Shown here: piece by piece, positions 1 through 5,333 of the stretch
Layout of the letters: every line of letters starts with the position of its first letter
Numbering within the stretch: the first letter of the stretch is position 1
Source: Bifidobacterium breve
Lineage (GTDB): Bacteria; Actinomycetota; Actinomycetes; S36-B12
Direction of reading: 5' to 3'
Length of the DNA: 5,333 nucleotides
Assembly (NCBI GenBank): GCA_943328365.2
Contig: CALPZT020000147.1
Span: 1-5,333, forward strand
Notes under the pieces: generated by a model
Seen by the model: only the letters and a program-made list of their open reading frames with translations
Database searches by the model: none
Told to the model about the DNA's origin: nothing
Position numbers and translations under genes: made by a program

Positions 1-9
1 GGAGAGCAT
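1..9 (-). CDS. First three codons of a probable downstream gene, likely the partner ATPase (LivF-type)
   Basis: At the window edge the minus strand reads TGATGCTCTCC: the A of the LivG stop codon is also the first base of ATG CTC TCC (M-L-S). A strong ribosome binding site, AGGAAGG (minus strand of 19-25), lies 9 bases upstream inside the end of livG. The one-base TGATG overlap plus a well-spaced binding site is a standard sign of translational coupling. In liv operons the gene after livG is usually livF, so that is the expected identity, but only three codons are visible. Confidence 0.5.
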
Positions 10-797
10 CAGGCAGCACCTTCCTGGCCAAGATAGGCGGCAAGAACTGCGGGATCTTGACGTACGACTTCCGGGGTGCCGGCGGCAATTACCTTGCCCG
101 CGTCGAGGACCCAGATGAGATCGCACACCGCCATGACGAGCTCCATGTGATGCTCGACGAGCAGGACGGTGCGCTTGGGCACCCAGCTCTTGATGAGCCT
201 GCCGAGATCTGCCATGTCGCCGGCGCTGATGCCGCCTGCTGGCTCATCGAGCAGGAGGATCTTCGGATCGCTGACGAGGGCTCGCGCGAGGGCCACGCGC
301 TTTTGGATCGGGTACGGCAGTTCGCCGGGCAACCGGCCGGCGTCTGACTCGACTCCGAGTTCGGTCATGATGGCGATCGCCCGCTCGCGCAGATCGGCCT
401 GCTCGGTATCGGTCCACGGCATGGCGAGGGCCTGGGCAATGATGCCGCTCTTCACGCGGGAGGATCCGCCGAGCATGACATTCTCGAGGGCACTGAGGCT
501 CGCGAACAGGCCCACTCCCTGAAGGGTGCGCGAGATCCCCAGCTGGGTGAGGTTGTGCGGATGGATGTGCTTGAGCCTGCGGCCATCGACTCGAACCTGA
601 CCTGATTCGGGCTTCACGAACCCGCTGATGACATTGAAGACGGTGGTCTTGCCGGCGCCATTCGGCCCGATGAGGCCGGTAATGGTCCCTTCAGGGATGC
701 CGATACTCACGTTGTCGAGAATGCGAAGCCCGCTCAGGGTGACGCAGATATCAACTGTCTGCAGGACCGGATCGGTCAGTGGCAGCACGTACCTCAT
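9..797 (-). CDS. livG: LivG-type ATP-binding subunit of a branched-chain amino acid/amide ABC importer
   Basis: The 262-residue ATPase would sit on the cytoplasmic face of an importer for branched-chain amino acids or related amides, powering uptake with LivH/LivM-type permeases and a binding protein not seen here. Motifs in order: Walker A GPNGAGKTT at 44-52 (K50), Q-loop RTLQ with Q93 in a segment close to the LivG pattern (LFASLSALENVMLGG), Walker B ILLLDEP at 180-186 (D184, catalytic E185), and H-loop EHHM with H216. The C-terminal tail GTPEVVRQDPAVLAAYLG is typical of LivG/LivF. The signature reads LPYPIQ at 160-165 where relatives carry a glycine at the fourth position. The D-loop region AGGIS is also off consensus. 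The ATG at 797 is preferred because it gives family length and has GAAGGA 11 bases upstream; the frame is open back to 989, but that stretch overlaps the phosphatase gene and shows no family sequence. The symbol is by family; the true substrate is not determined. Confidence 0.88.
   Translation of the reverse strand: MRYVLPLTDPVLQTVDICVTLSGLRILDNVSIGIPEGTITGLIGPNGAGKTTVFNVISGFVKPESGQVRVDGRRLKHIHPHNLTQLGISRTLQGVGLFASLSALENVMLGGSSRVKSGIIAQALAMPWTDTEQADLRERAIAIMTELGVESDAGRLPGELPYPIQKRVALARALVSDPKILLLDEPAGGISAGDMADLGRLIKSWVPKRTVLLVEHHMELVMAVCDLIWVLDAGKVIAAGTPEVVRQDPAVLAAYLGQEGAA
19..25 (-). promoter_or_regulatory. Ribosome binding site for the gene starting at 9
   Basis: The minus strand reads AGGAAGG, ending 9 bases before the ATG at 9. 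It lies within the last codons of the LivG-like gene. It is the best Shine-Dalgarno match at any gene start in the window and is the main evidence that a new gene begins at the edge. Confidence 0.55.
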
Positions 798-808
798 GCA
801 GGTTCCGA

Positions 809-814
809 TCCTTC
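809..814 (-). promoter_or_regulatory. Ribosome binding site deciding the LivG-like start
   Basis: GAAGGA on the minus strand stands 11 bases before the ATG at 797. The spacing is slightly long but usable. It supports 797 over the in-frame upstream ATGs at 842 and 905, which would add residues unlike the family. Confidence 0.45.
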
Positions 815-842
815 GGCGATGGTGGGTGGTCGATGCTCGCAT

Positions 843-853
843 GACAGTCTGTC
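843..853. promoter_or_regulatory. Palindrome GACAG-T-CTGTC, possible operator
   Basis: A perfect 5-base inverted repeat around one central base, with its near edge 45 bases upstream of the LivG-like start codon. The symmetry and position suit a dimeric repressor or activator site. The half-sites are short and only one copy was found, so this is a candidate only. No regulator gene is in the window to pair with it. Confidence 0.3.
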
Positions 854-880
854 CGTGCAGCGATGGTCGCGCAATCGGTT

Positions 881-894
881 TGCCGTGAGCGGCA
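881..894 (-). terminator. Short hairpin just after the phosphatase stop; weak terminator candidate
   Basis: TGCCG and CGGCA form a 5-base-pair stem with a 4-base loop, beginning 7 bases beyond the phosphatase stop codon. On the transcribed (minus) strand it is followed by AAACCG and not by a run of T, so it is not a classical intrinsic terminator. It could protect the 3' end or slow polymerase at the boundary between the phosphatase unit and the liv unit. The short stem makes a chance origin quite possible. Confidence 0.25.
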
Positions 895-901
895 GGGAAA
901 A

Positions 902-2458
902 TCATTGACGAACAGCGGCTGACCCTGCCGACCTGCCTGCTCTGCTGCCAAAGGCAAGGACGGTGATGTCGTCTTCGTTCCACGAGCACGCCCTCAGGCG
1001 TGCCCGACTGATGATCCGCTCGGCAAGCTCCGAGGGATCGTCCCTCTCCGAGGCTGGAAGCCCTTCAATGAGGGCGAGGAGGCCCTGAGGTCCGAGGTCC
1101 ACTCCTTCGACGTCGAGGGATTCGATGAGGCCATCGGTGCAAGCGAAGCACATATCACCGGGCGTGAATGGAGCCTCGTCGGTTCGCCACGTGCCACCGA
1201 GGGGCGATAGGAGTGGCCCGGTGGTGTTGCACCAGCGATTCGTCTGGTCCGCGCCGAGGAGGAGTGGGGGGTGGTGCCCAGCATTTGCCCAGCGGAGCAC
1301 TCCCGAGTCGGGCCCAATGACGGCAATGAACGCCGTCACCGCCTTTCCTGTGGGCCGCAGCTCGCTCGCCGCGAGTTCCATCACCGCGTGGGGCTCGAGG
1401 CCCGAAAGCAGACCGGTCCGGAAGACCGAGCGCAGTCCCACGGCCATCACCCCCGCGTCGAGATCGTGACCCGAGACGTCCGCAATGACGAGGCCTAGAC
1501 CACCCGAAGCGAGGGGAATCGCATCCCACCAATCCCCGGCGATCACCCCCGCTGCCGCCCGCGTCGTGCCGAACACGGCGAAGCCGTCGGGAAGCGTCGG
1601 GGCCGGCGGCACCATTGCATCCCGGAGGGCGACAACCGCTGGCGCTCCGTGCTCGAGGGCCACGCGCGCGGCCATCGCGGCATCGATCTCGCGAAGCAGC
1701 GCGCGCCGGAGTGCCTCGGCGTCGCCGGCCACCTCGGCAATCTCAGTCGGTCCGGTGCGCTCGATCGGGGTCTCATGTGATGGCAGGAGTGCAGCCTCGC
1801 GCAGGTCTGCGCGGACTCGGTCGAGGGGGCTGAGGATCCATGCGCGTAGTGCGAGCATCGAGAAGGTTGCGATTCCAATCGCGAGGATCGCTGCGATGCC
1901 GAGTGCGATGCCGAGATCGCGGGTGATCCCCCGCAGATCACTCAACCCCTGGGCCCGAGCACTGTCGATGGCCCGCGCGACGCCATCGGTGGCGACATCG
2001 AGTTCATCGAAGCGCGCTTGAAAGGCCGGCGCGTCGAGCTTCGCCGCGGCTTCACGGGTCCTGCCTCCCTTCATCTCTGTGAGGATCGGGTCAATCTCAT
2101 CCGTGGTCCATGCCGAGTGAGCTTGGGCCACCGTGCTCACCGCCAATTCGAGCGCTGACTCGCCGGCCACCAGGTCCTCGAGTGATCGGAGCAGCCGATC
2201 CGATTCACCTCGGCTCGTCTCGGCCAGCGCCAATTCATCCGAATCGCCTGTCACGACGTATTGAGCGATGCCGGCGGCTGTCCGGGCATTCGCCGACCGA
2301 AGTTCAGTTGCAGCGCGGGCTGCTGGATCGATCTGATCGGTGATGATGCCCTGCCGATCGACCTCCCGCTCAAACGAACGGGCGAGCACTATGACCGACA
2401 CTGCGACGATCGCGAGGGTGACGAGGAAGAGCAAGGAGGTTCGCCTGCGCAGGCTCAT
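902..2458 (-). CDS. Membrane-bound PP2C/SpoIIE-type Ser/Thr phosphatase with CHASE3-like sensor and HAMP
   Basis: This 518-residue protein is built as a one-component receptor phosphatase. A basic start (MSLRRR) leads into TM1 (about 8-26). An extracytoplasmic helical region (about 27-182) follows; its stretch ANARTAAGIAQYVVTGD (56-72) resembles the CHASE3 hallmark ending in a YxxTGD-like turn. TM2 is about 183-205, followed by a HAMP-like linker with P211 and TEIAEVAGDAEALRRAL (238-254). The SpoIIE/PP2C domain fills about 275-505. Metal-ligand motifs are present: GDWWD 308-312, ADVSGHD 326-332, TDGLIE 441-446 and EDDIT 495-499, plus ANAGHHPPLLL 391-401. Known relatives (RsbU, SpoIIE, RsbP) dephosphorylate anti-sigma-factor antagonists and so activate alternative sigma factors; that role here is inference, because no antagonist or anti-sigma kinase gene is in the window. 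There is no PAS or GAF domain. The start is set by the signal-anchor pattern; it has no Shine-Dalgarno sequence and lies 20 bases after the acyltransferase stop. Confidence 0.92.
   Translation of the reverse strand: MSLRRRTSLLFLVTLAIVAVSVIVLARSFEREVDRQGIITDQIDPAARAATELRSANARTAAGIAQYVVTGDSDELALAETSRGESDRLLRSLEDLVAGESALELAVSTVAQAHSAWTTDEIDPILTEMKGGRTREAAAKLDAPAFQARFDELDVATDGVARAIDSARAQGLSDLRGITRDLGIALGIAAILAIGIATFSMLALRAWILSPLDRVRADLREAALLPSHETPIERTGPTEIAEVAGDAEALRRALLREIDAAMAARVALEHGAPAVVALRDAMVPPAPTLPDGFAVFGTTRAAAGVIAGDWWDAIPLASGGLGLVIADVSGHDLDAGVMAVGLRSVFRTGLLSGLEPHAVMELAASELRPTGKAVTAFIAVIGPDSGVLRWANAGHHPPLLLGADQTNRWCNTTGPLLSPLGGTWRTDEAPFTPGDMCFACTDGLIESLDVEGVDLGPQGLLALIEGLPASERDDPSELAERIISRARLRACSWNEDDITVLAFGSRAGRSAGSAAVRQ
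2443..2454. repeat. 12-base perfect palindrome at codons 2-5 of the phosphatase gene
   Basis: GCCTGCGCAGGC reads the same on both strands and lies immediately after the phosphatase start codon (within the codons for S-L-R-R). In the mRNA it could form a 4-base-pair stem with a GCGC loop, or it could be a DNA-level symmetric site. Arg-rich, GC-rich coding sequence can produce such palindromes by chance, so a regulatory role is only a possibility. Confidence 0.3.
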
Positions 2459-2469
2459 GCACGGGACAT
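2455..2469 (-). other. Four-codon mini-ORF overlapping the phosphatase start
   Basis: In the 20-base gap between acyltransferase and phosphatase, the minus strand reads ATG TCC CGT GCA TGA (M-S-R-A-stop). Its stop overlaps the phosphatase start codon as ATGA. It begins 9 bases after the acyltransferase TAA. No Shine-Dalgarno sequence precedes either ATG, so ribosomes finishing the acyltransferase may reinitiate here and again at the phosphatase. It may equally be a chance arrangement; expression is not shown. Confidence 0.3.
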
Positions 2470-2478
2470 TAGGGCTGA

Positions 2479-4662
2479 TTAGCTGTTGGCGGCGAGGGCT
2501 TTCTGCAGAATTCCCTGAACTCCGGGTGCGAGCAGCAGTGACCCGTCGACGGTGAGGTGGGTTTCGTCCTGATAACGCAGGACGCCATCAACCGCGGATG
2601 CGCAGATCTCAGTTGGGCAGAGAACCGGGATGGGATCGAAGACGAACGTTCCCGGATGCCGGGCGGCCACGGCCTCCTCGGCATCGAGCGCAGGCGCACG
2701 ATCCTGAACGGATTGCTTGCGAGGCACCTCGTAGGCCCGGGAGCCGAAGGCCTGGGAGAACAGCGAGCGTTGATCGGTGAACTCGGGCATCTCGGGTACT
2801 GCGGCGATGATGATCACTGGAATACCGGCCTCTCGGAGTGGCGCAACGACGTCCTCGATGCCCTGCTCCCAGAGCTCAGCGGCCTGCTTGACCGAGGTTG
2901 CCGTGCCCCCGCCATCGGTCGCTGCGGTTCGCCAGCCCCATTCTGGATGGACGTATCCGGCTGACCGGTTCGCGATGATGACGGCATCGGGCTGGCTCGA
3001 CAGTGCGTAGGCGAGGGCGGCCTTCTGCCACGGGCGGCAGGGGTTGTCATTCGTCCCGCTGGACTCGCGACCGAGGAAGGGGCAGCCGGTTCGGCTGCTC
3101 ACCACGGTCTGGTAGCCGAGGGTGCTCGCTGCGTTGATGACTCCGTCAGCGATCGCGTAGGCCTGTGAGTCGCCGAGGACGAGGACGGTGCCGGTCGCAT
3201 TGGCCGGGCCGAAATGGCAGCCAACTGGATCGATGTCGGTGTTCACGCAGTCTGCCTTGACGGCGGCGTGCTGCGCTCGCAGGTCGCCGGTCGTGGTGTC
3301 CTTCGCAATCGCCCCGTCACCCTCGATCGGGTCGAACGACTGGGGCTCTACGGGGGCGGAGCCATCCTGCGCAGCAATGCTCGCAGCGGTGGTCTCAGTC
3401 GCCTCAGCGGGCGGAGCGAATCGGCCGCCCCACCCGGTGTTTGCTCCGATGAGCAACCCGATGCACAGCGCGATCGGCAGGCCCGAGATCACGATGAACG
3501 TGAGCCCGGTTCGAAGCCAGCCCGACGGGCGAATGGTGCGGAGCGGTTGCTCGAGAAGCCGGTAGGAGAGCCAGGCCGGAAGGAGGGAGGCCAGGGCGAT
3601 GCCGACGAGCGCTGTCGGATTGCCTGGCAGGAGGACGGCGATGAACACGATGAGCGGCCAGTGCCAGAGGTACCAGGAGTACGACCAGTCGCCGACGGCC
3701 ACCATGGGCCGCAGGGCGAGGCCACGATTGACGATGGATCCGTCGTGTGATCCGGCCATGAGGACCAGTGCGGTACCGGCGACGGGGAGCAGTGCGATGT
3801 ATCCGGGGAAGGGCATGACATCGGTGATGGCGAAGGCGGAGACGAGGATGAGCACCCCGCCGGCGAGGCCGGCAACGTGACTCCAACGCCGGCCCAGGGT
3901 CCAACCCCGCGCCACGATCAACGCGAGGATCGCCCCGACGCCGAACTCCCACACGCGTGAGAACGGCCCATAGAACGCGAAGGTCTCAGGCCCGCCGAAG
4001 ATCGAGGTGAGCGGGGCCGCAAACTCGCTCCCATCGGTCCACAGAATCGACACGATGAATGACAGGGCGGTCACTGCTCCGATAAGCAGGACGGGGGCAG
4101 CAAGAGACCTTCGGAGCCTTCTCGCCGCAACCCAACCAATGAGGAGCAGTGTCGGGAAGACGAGGTAGAACTGCTCCTCGACCGAGAGCGACCAGGTGTT
4201 GAGCAGTGGGTTCTGAGTCGCCGTGACCGCGAAGTAGTCGCCGGCCGCGTTCGCGATGACGAGGTTGGCCGACATGAGCAGGGCTCCAAGCCCGGTCGTG
4301 GCCACTGACTGCTGGGGTCCGTACGGACTCTGCAGTACGACGGAGATGAGCACGACGACCGCCACGAGGAGTCCGAGTGCGGGCGCAAGGCGCATGAATC
4401 TGCGCAGGTAGAAGGTACGGAGCCGAATGCCGCCGGTCGATATCCACTCGCGGTGGAGCATCGCGGTGATGACGAAGCCGGAGATGACGAAGAAGACATC
4501 GACCCCGGTGAAGCCGCCGGGGATCGGCAACCGGGCGTGGAAGAGCACCACCATGAGCACGGCAATGGTCCGCAGGCCCTGAATATCACGCCGCCGTGGG
4601 GCCTTCGGAGCGGATTCCGGGGCCCGATGCGGGCGGAGGTCAGCGGGTGCGGCGCTCGCCAT
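2479..4662 (-). CDS. Membrane acyltransferase with C-terminal SGNH domain (OafA-like, acyltransferase family 3)
   Basis: The 727-residue product probably moves acyl (often acetyl) groups across the membrane onto an envelope glycan, glycolipid or similar acceptor, as OafA-type O-acetyltransferases do. The acyltransferase-3 part spans about residues 25-405 with around ten or eleven helices. Visible motifs are R31-X10-H42 (the family's catalytic Arg/His pair), GVDVFFVISGF at 53-63, TWSLSVEEQFYLVFP at 156-170, YLWHWPL at 331-337 and LLEQPLR at 369-375. An Ala/Thr/acid-rich linker (about 410-465) leads to an extracytoplasmic SGNH domain with GDSQAY (nucleophile S499), a candidate block III Asn at N565 and D699-x-x-H702. 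Six cysteines in the SGNH part fall into three close pairs (472/482, 527/542, 682/687), plausible disulfides. Length is normal for the fused subfamily. The ATG at 4662 gives a short charged N-terminus before helix 1; only a weak GGTGA precedes it, and it overlaps the transporter gene by 23 bases, so translational coupling is likely. The acceptor substrate is unknown. Confidence 0.93.
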   Translation of the reverse strand: MASAAPADLRPHRAPESAPKAPRRRDIQGLRTIAVLMVVLFHARLPIPGGFTGVDVFFVISGFVITAMLHREWISTGGIRLRTFYLRRFMRLAPALGLLVAVVVLISVVLQSPYGPQQSVATTGLGALLMSANLVIANAAGDYFAVTATQNPLLNTWSLSVEEQFYLVFPTLLLIGWVAARRLRRSLAAPVLLIGAVTALSFIVSILWTDGSEFAAPLTSIFGGPETFAFYGPFSRVWEFGVGAILALIVARGWTLGRRWSHVAGLAGGVLILVSAFAITDVMPFPGYIALLPVAGTALVLMAGSHDGSIVNRGLALRPMVAVGDWSYSWYLWHWPLIVFIAVLLPGNPTALVGIALASLLPAWLSYRLLEQPLRTIRPSGWLRTGLTFIVISGLPIALCIGLLIGANTGWGGRFAPPAEATETTAASIAAQDGSAPVEPQSFDPIEGDGAIAKDTTTGDLRAQHAAVKADCVNTDIDPVGCHFGPANATGTVLVLGDSQAYAIADGVINAASTLGYQTVVSSRTGCPFLGRESSGTNDNPCRPWQKAALAYALSSQPDAVIIANRSAGYVHPEWGWRTAATDGGGTATSVKQAAELWEQGIEDVVAPLREAGIPVIIIAAVPEMPEFTDQRSLFSQAFGSRAYEVPRKQSVQDRAPALDAEEAVAARHPGTFVFDPIPVLCPTEICASAVDGVLRYQDETHLTVDGSLLLAPGVQGILQKALAANS

Positions 4663-5333
4663 TGATCACCAGGATGACGCCGCCGAGAACGACGGTGAGG
4701 CCGATGACAACGTCACGCGTGAGCGGCTCGCTGAGAATGAGCGTGCCGAGCAGCACTGCGACGACGGGATTCACGTACGCGTAGGTCGAGACGAGGGAAA
4801 GCGGCGCCTTGTTGAGGAGCCAGCCGTAGGCCGAATAGCCGATGAGCGAGGCGATGATGAGCCACGCGAGGGCTACCCATGACGACTGAGTCACACCGGT
4901 GAAGTCGAGGCGCTCGCCAATAGCGGCTCCGGCGCCGAACAATGCCAAGGAGGCGAAGACGAGCTCGTAGAAGGTCATGACGAGGGCGTTGCGCGGCAAT
5001 GTGTACCCGGTCGACCGAAATGAGAAGAACGCCCAGGAGAAGGCGCCGAGGAGAACGGCGGCGGACCAGAGCACGACCTCAAGGTCGGTTCCGGCGACGA
5101 CGGCCGTGCCTCCGGGCAGGAGCATGACGGCGAGGCCGACGAGCCCGACCGCAACCCCGGCCATTGTCAGCCGGGAGAGGCGCTGGCCGGCGCGGACGCG
5201 GAGAAGCACCACCCAGAGGGCGTTCACTGAGACGAGCAGCGCCGCGACACCGCTGGGAATGCGCTGCTCGGCCAGCGAGACGATGCCGATGCCGACCGAG
5301 AGGAGCATGACGCCCATGAGGCCTGAGTAGGCA
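4640..5333 (-). CDS. EamA/DMT-family membrane transporter, 5'-truncated by the window edge
   Basis: This is a multi-pass inner-membrane permease of the drug/metabolite transporter superfamily; members export or exchange small metabolites, and the substrate cannot be read from sequence. About 230 residues are visible. The frame stays open past the first in-window ATG (5317) to the window end, reading A-Y-S-G-L before that Met, so 5317 is not the true start; family members are usually near 300 residues, so roughly the first two or three helices are missing. Counting from the Met at 5317, the stretch with AEQRIPSGVAALLVS (about residues 16-30) matches the end of the first EamA repeat, and the second repeat runs about 80-219, with the typical closing stretch NPVVAVLLGTLILSEPLT (about 183-200). 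Nearly the whole product is hydrophobic helices, and it ends in a short basic tail (ERRTR). Its last 23 bases overlap the acyltransferase start, implying co-transcription. The family call is firm; the function is open. Confidence 0.88.
   Translation of the reverse strand, partial: AYSGLMGVMLLSVGIGIVSLAEQRIPSGVAALLVSVNALWVVLLRVRAGQRLSRLTMAGVAVGLVGLAVMLLPGGTAVVAGTDLEVVLWSAAVLLGAFSWAFFSFRSTGYTLPRNALVMTFYELVFASLALFGAGAAIGERLDFTGVTQSSWVALAWLIIASLIGYSAYGWLLNKAPLSLVSTYAYVNPVVAVLLGTLILSEPLTRDVVIGLTVVLGGVILVINGERRTR

Larger units (their letters stand above)
798..901 (-). promoter_or_regulatory. 104-base intergenic region upstream of the LivG-like gene
   Basis: This is the only gap of any size between genes in the window and the likely place for control of the liv genes. 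It contains, in minus-strand order, the short hairpin after the phosphatase stop, a perfect interrupted palindrome at 843-853, and a GAAGGA ribosome binding site at 809-814. A candidate sigma-70-like pair would be TTGCGC followed 17 bases later by CAGACT, but the -10 match is poor and overlaps the palindrome, so I do not call a promoter with confidence. An 8-base word, GCGATGGT (+ strand), occurs twice, at 816-823 and 860-867. Confidence 0.3.

Noticed and set aside
816..867. Direct repeat of GCGATGGT at 816-823 and 860-867
   Set aside because: Eight bases with two copies is weak evidence; similar GCGATG words are frequent throughout this GC-rich sequence.
798..989. In-frame N-terminal extension of the LivG-like ORF, with possible starts at 989, 905 and 842
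   Set aside because: It overlaps or abuts the phosphatase gene, has an Arg/His-rich sequence unlike ABC ATPases, and the start at 797 gives the normal family length with a nearby ribosome binding site.
1485..2021. 178-codon plus-strand ORF opposite the phosphatase gene
   Set aside because: Rich in Arg, Ser and Ala, with no recognisable domain. Long antisense frames are expected opposite GC-rich genes, and the minus-strand protein here has clear domains.
2433..2458. Plus-strand AAGGAGG followed by an ATG
   Set aside because: It looks like a ribosome binding site, but the spacing to the ATG is too long and the following frame has no recognisable protein. It lies within the start of the phosphatase gene on the other strand.
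3214..3750. 178-codon plus-strand ORF opposite the acyltransferase gene
   Set aside because: Low-complexity Gly/Arg/Asp-rich translation typical of a shadow frame; the minus strand encodes a full acyltransferase across the same bases.
3404..3952. Overlapping minus-strand ORF in another frame of the acyltransferase gene
   Set aside because: Arg/His/Pro-rich shadow translation with no family features; the main frame carries the conserved motifs without interruption.
1..5333. CRISPR arrays, tRNA or rRNA genes, transposases, integrases, attachment sites
   Set aside because: No regularly spaced repeats, cloverleaf-like sequences, rRNA-like stretches or mobile-element proteins were seen; nearly all of the window is covered by the four genes.

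Overview
The window is a GC-rich stretch of bacterial chromosome. Every gene I can support lies on the minus strand, so transcription runs from high to low coordinates. The GC-rich third positions, the actinobacterial-looking acyltransferase/SGNH fusion and the SpoIIE-type phosphatase suggest a member of the Actinomycetota. That is an impression from composition and protein style; there is no rRNA or other marker here to prove it.

Layout in transcription order. (1) 5333-4640: an EamA/DMT-family transporter whose start lies beyond the window. (2) 4662-2479: a 727-residue membrane acyltransferase with a C-terminal SGNH domain (OafA-like); its start overlaps the end of gene 1 by 23 bases. (3) 2458-902: a membrane-anchored PP2C/SpoIIE-type serine/threonine phosphatase with a CHASE3-like extracytoplasmic sensor and a HAMP linker, starting 20 bases after gene 2 stops. 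(4) A 104-base gap with a small hairpin and a short perfect palindrome. (5) 797-9: the ATP-binding subunit of a branched-chain amino acid (LivG-type) ABC importer. (6) 9-1: the first three codons of a probable next gene, overlapping the LivG stop as TGATG behind a good ribosome binding site; by family precedent this should be livF.

The spacing supports a tight transporter-acyltransferase-phosphatase unit followed by a separate or loosely coupled liv unit. Genes 1-3 could link envelope modification (acylation of a surface glycan or lipid), export of a small metabolite, and a membrane-sensed phosphatase signal, but that connection rests only on adjacency. The liv genes are the ATPase end of an amino acid or amide importer whose permeases and binding protein are not in view.

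I see no mobile element, CRISPR array, RNA gene or clear novel system. The most notable details are a proline in place of the usual glycine in the LivG-like signature motif, and the odd translation start of the phosphatase gene, which has no Shine-Dalgarno sequence, an overlapping four-codon mini-ORF and a palindrome just after the start.
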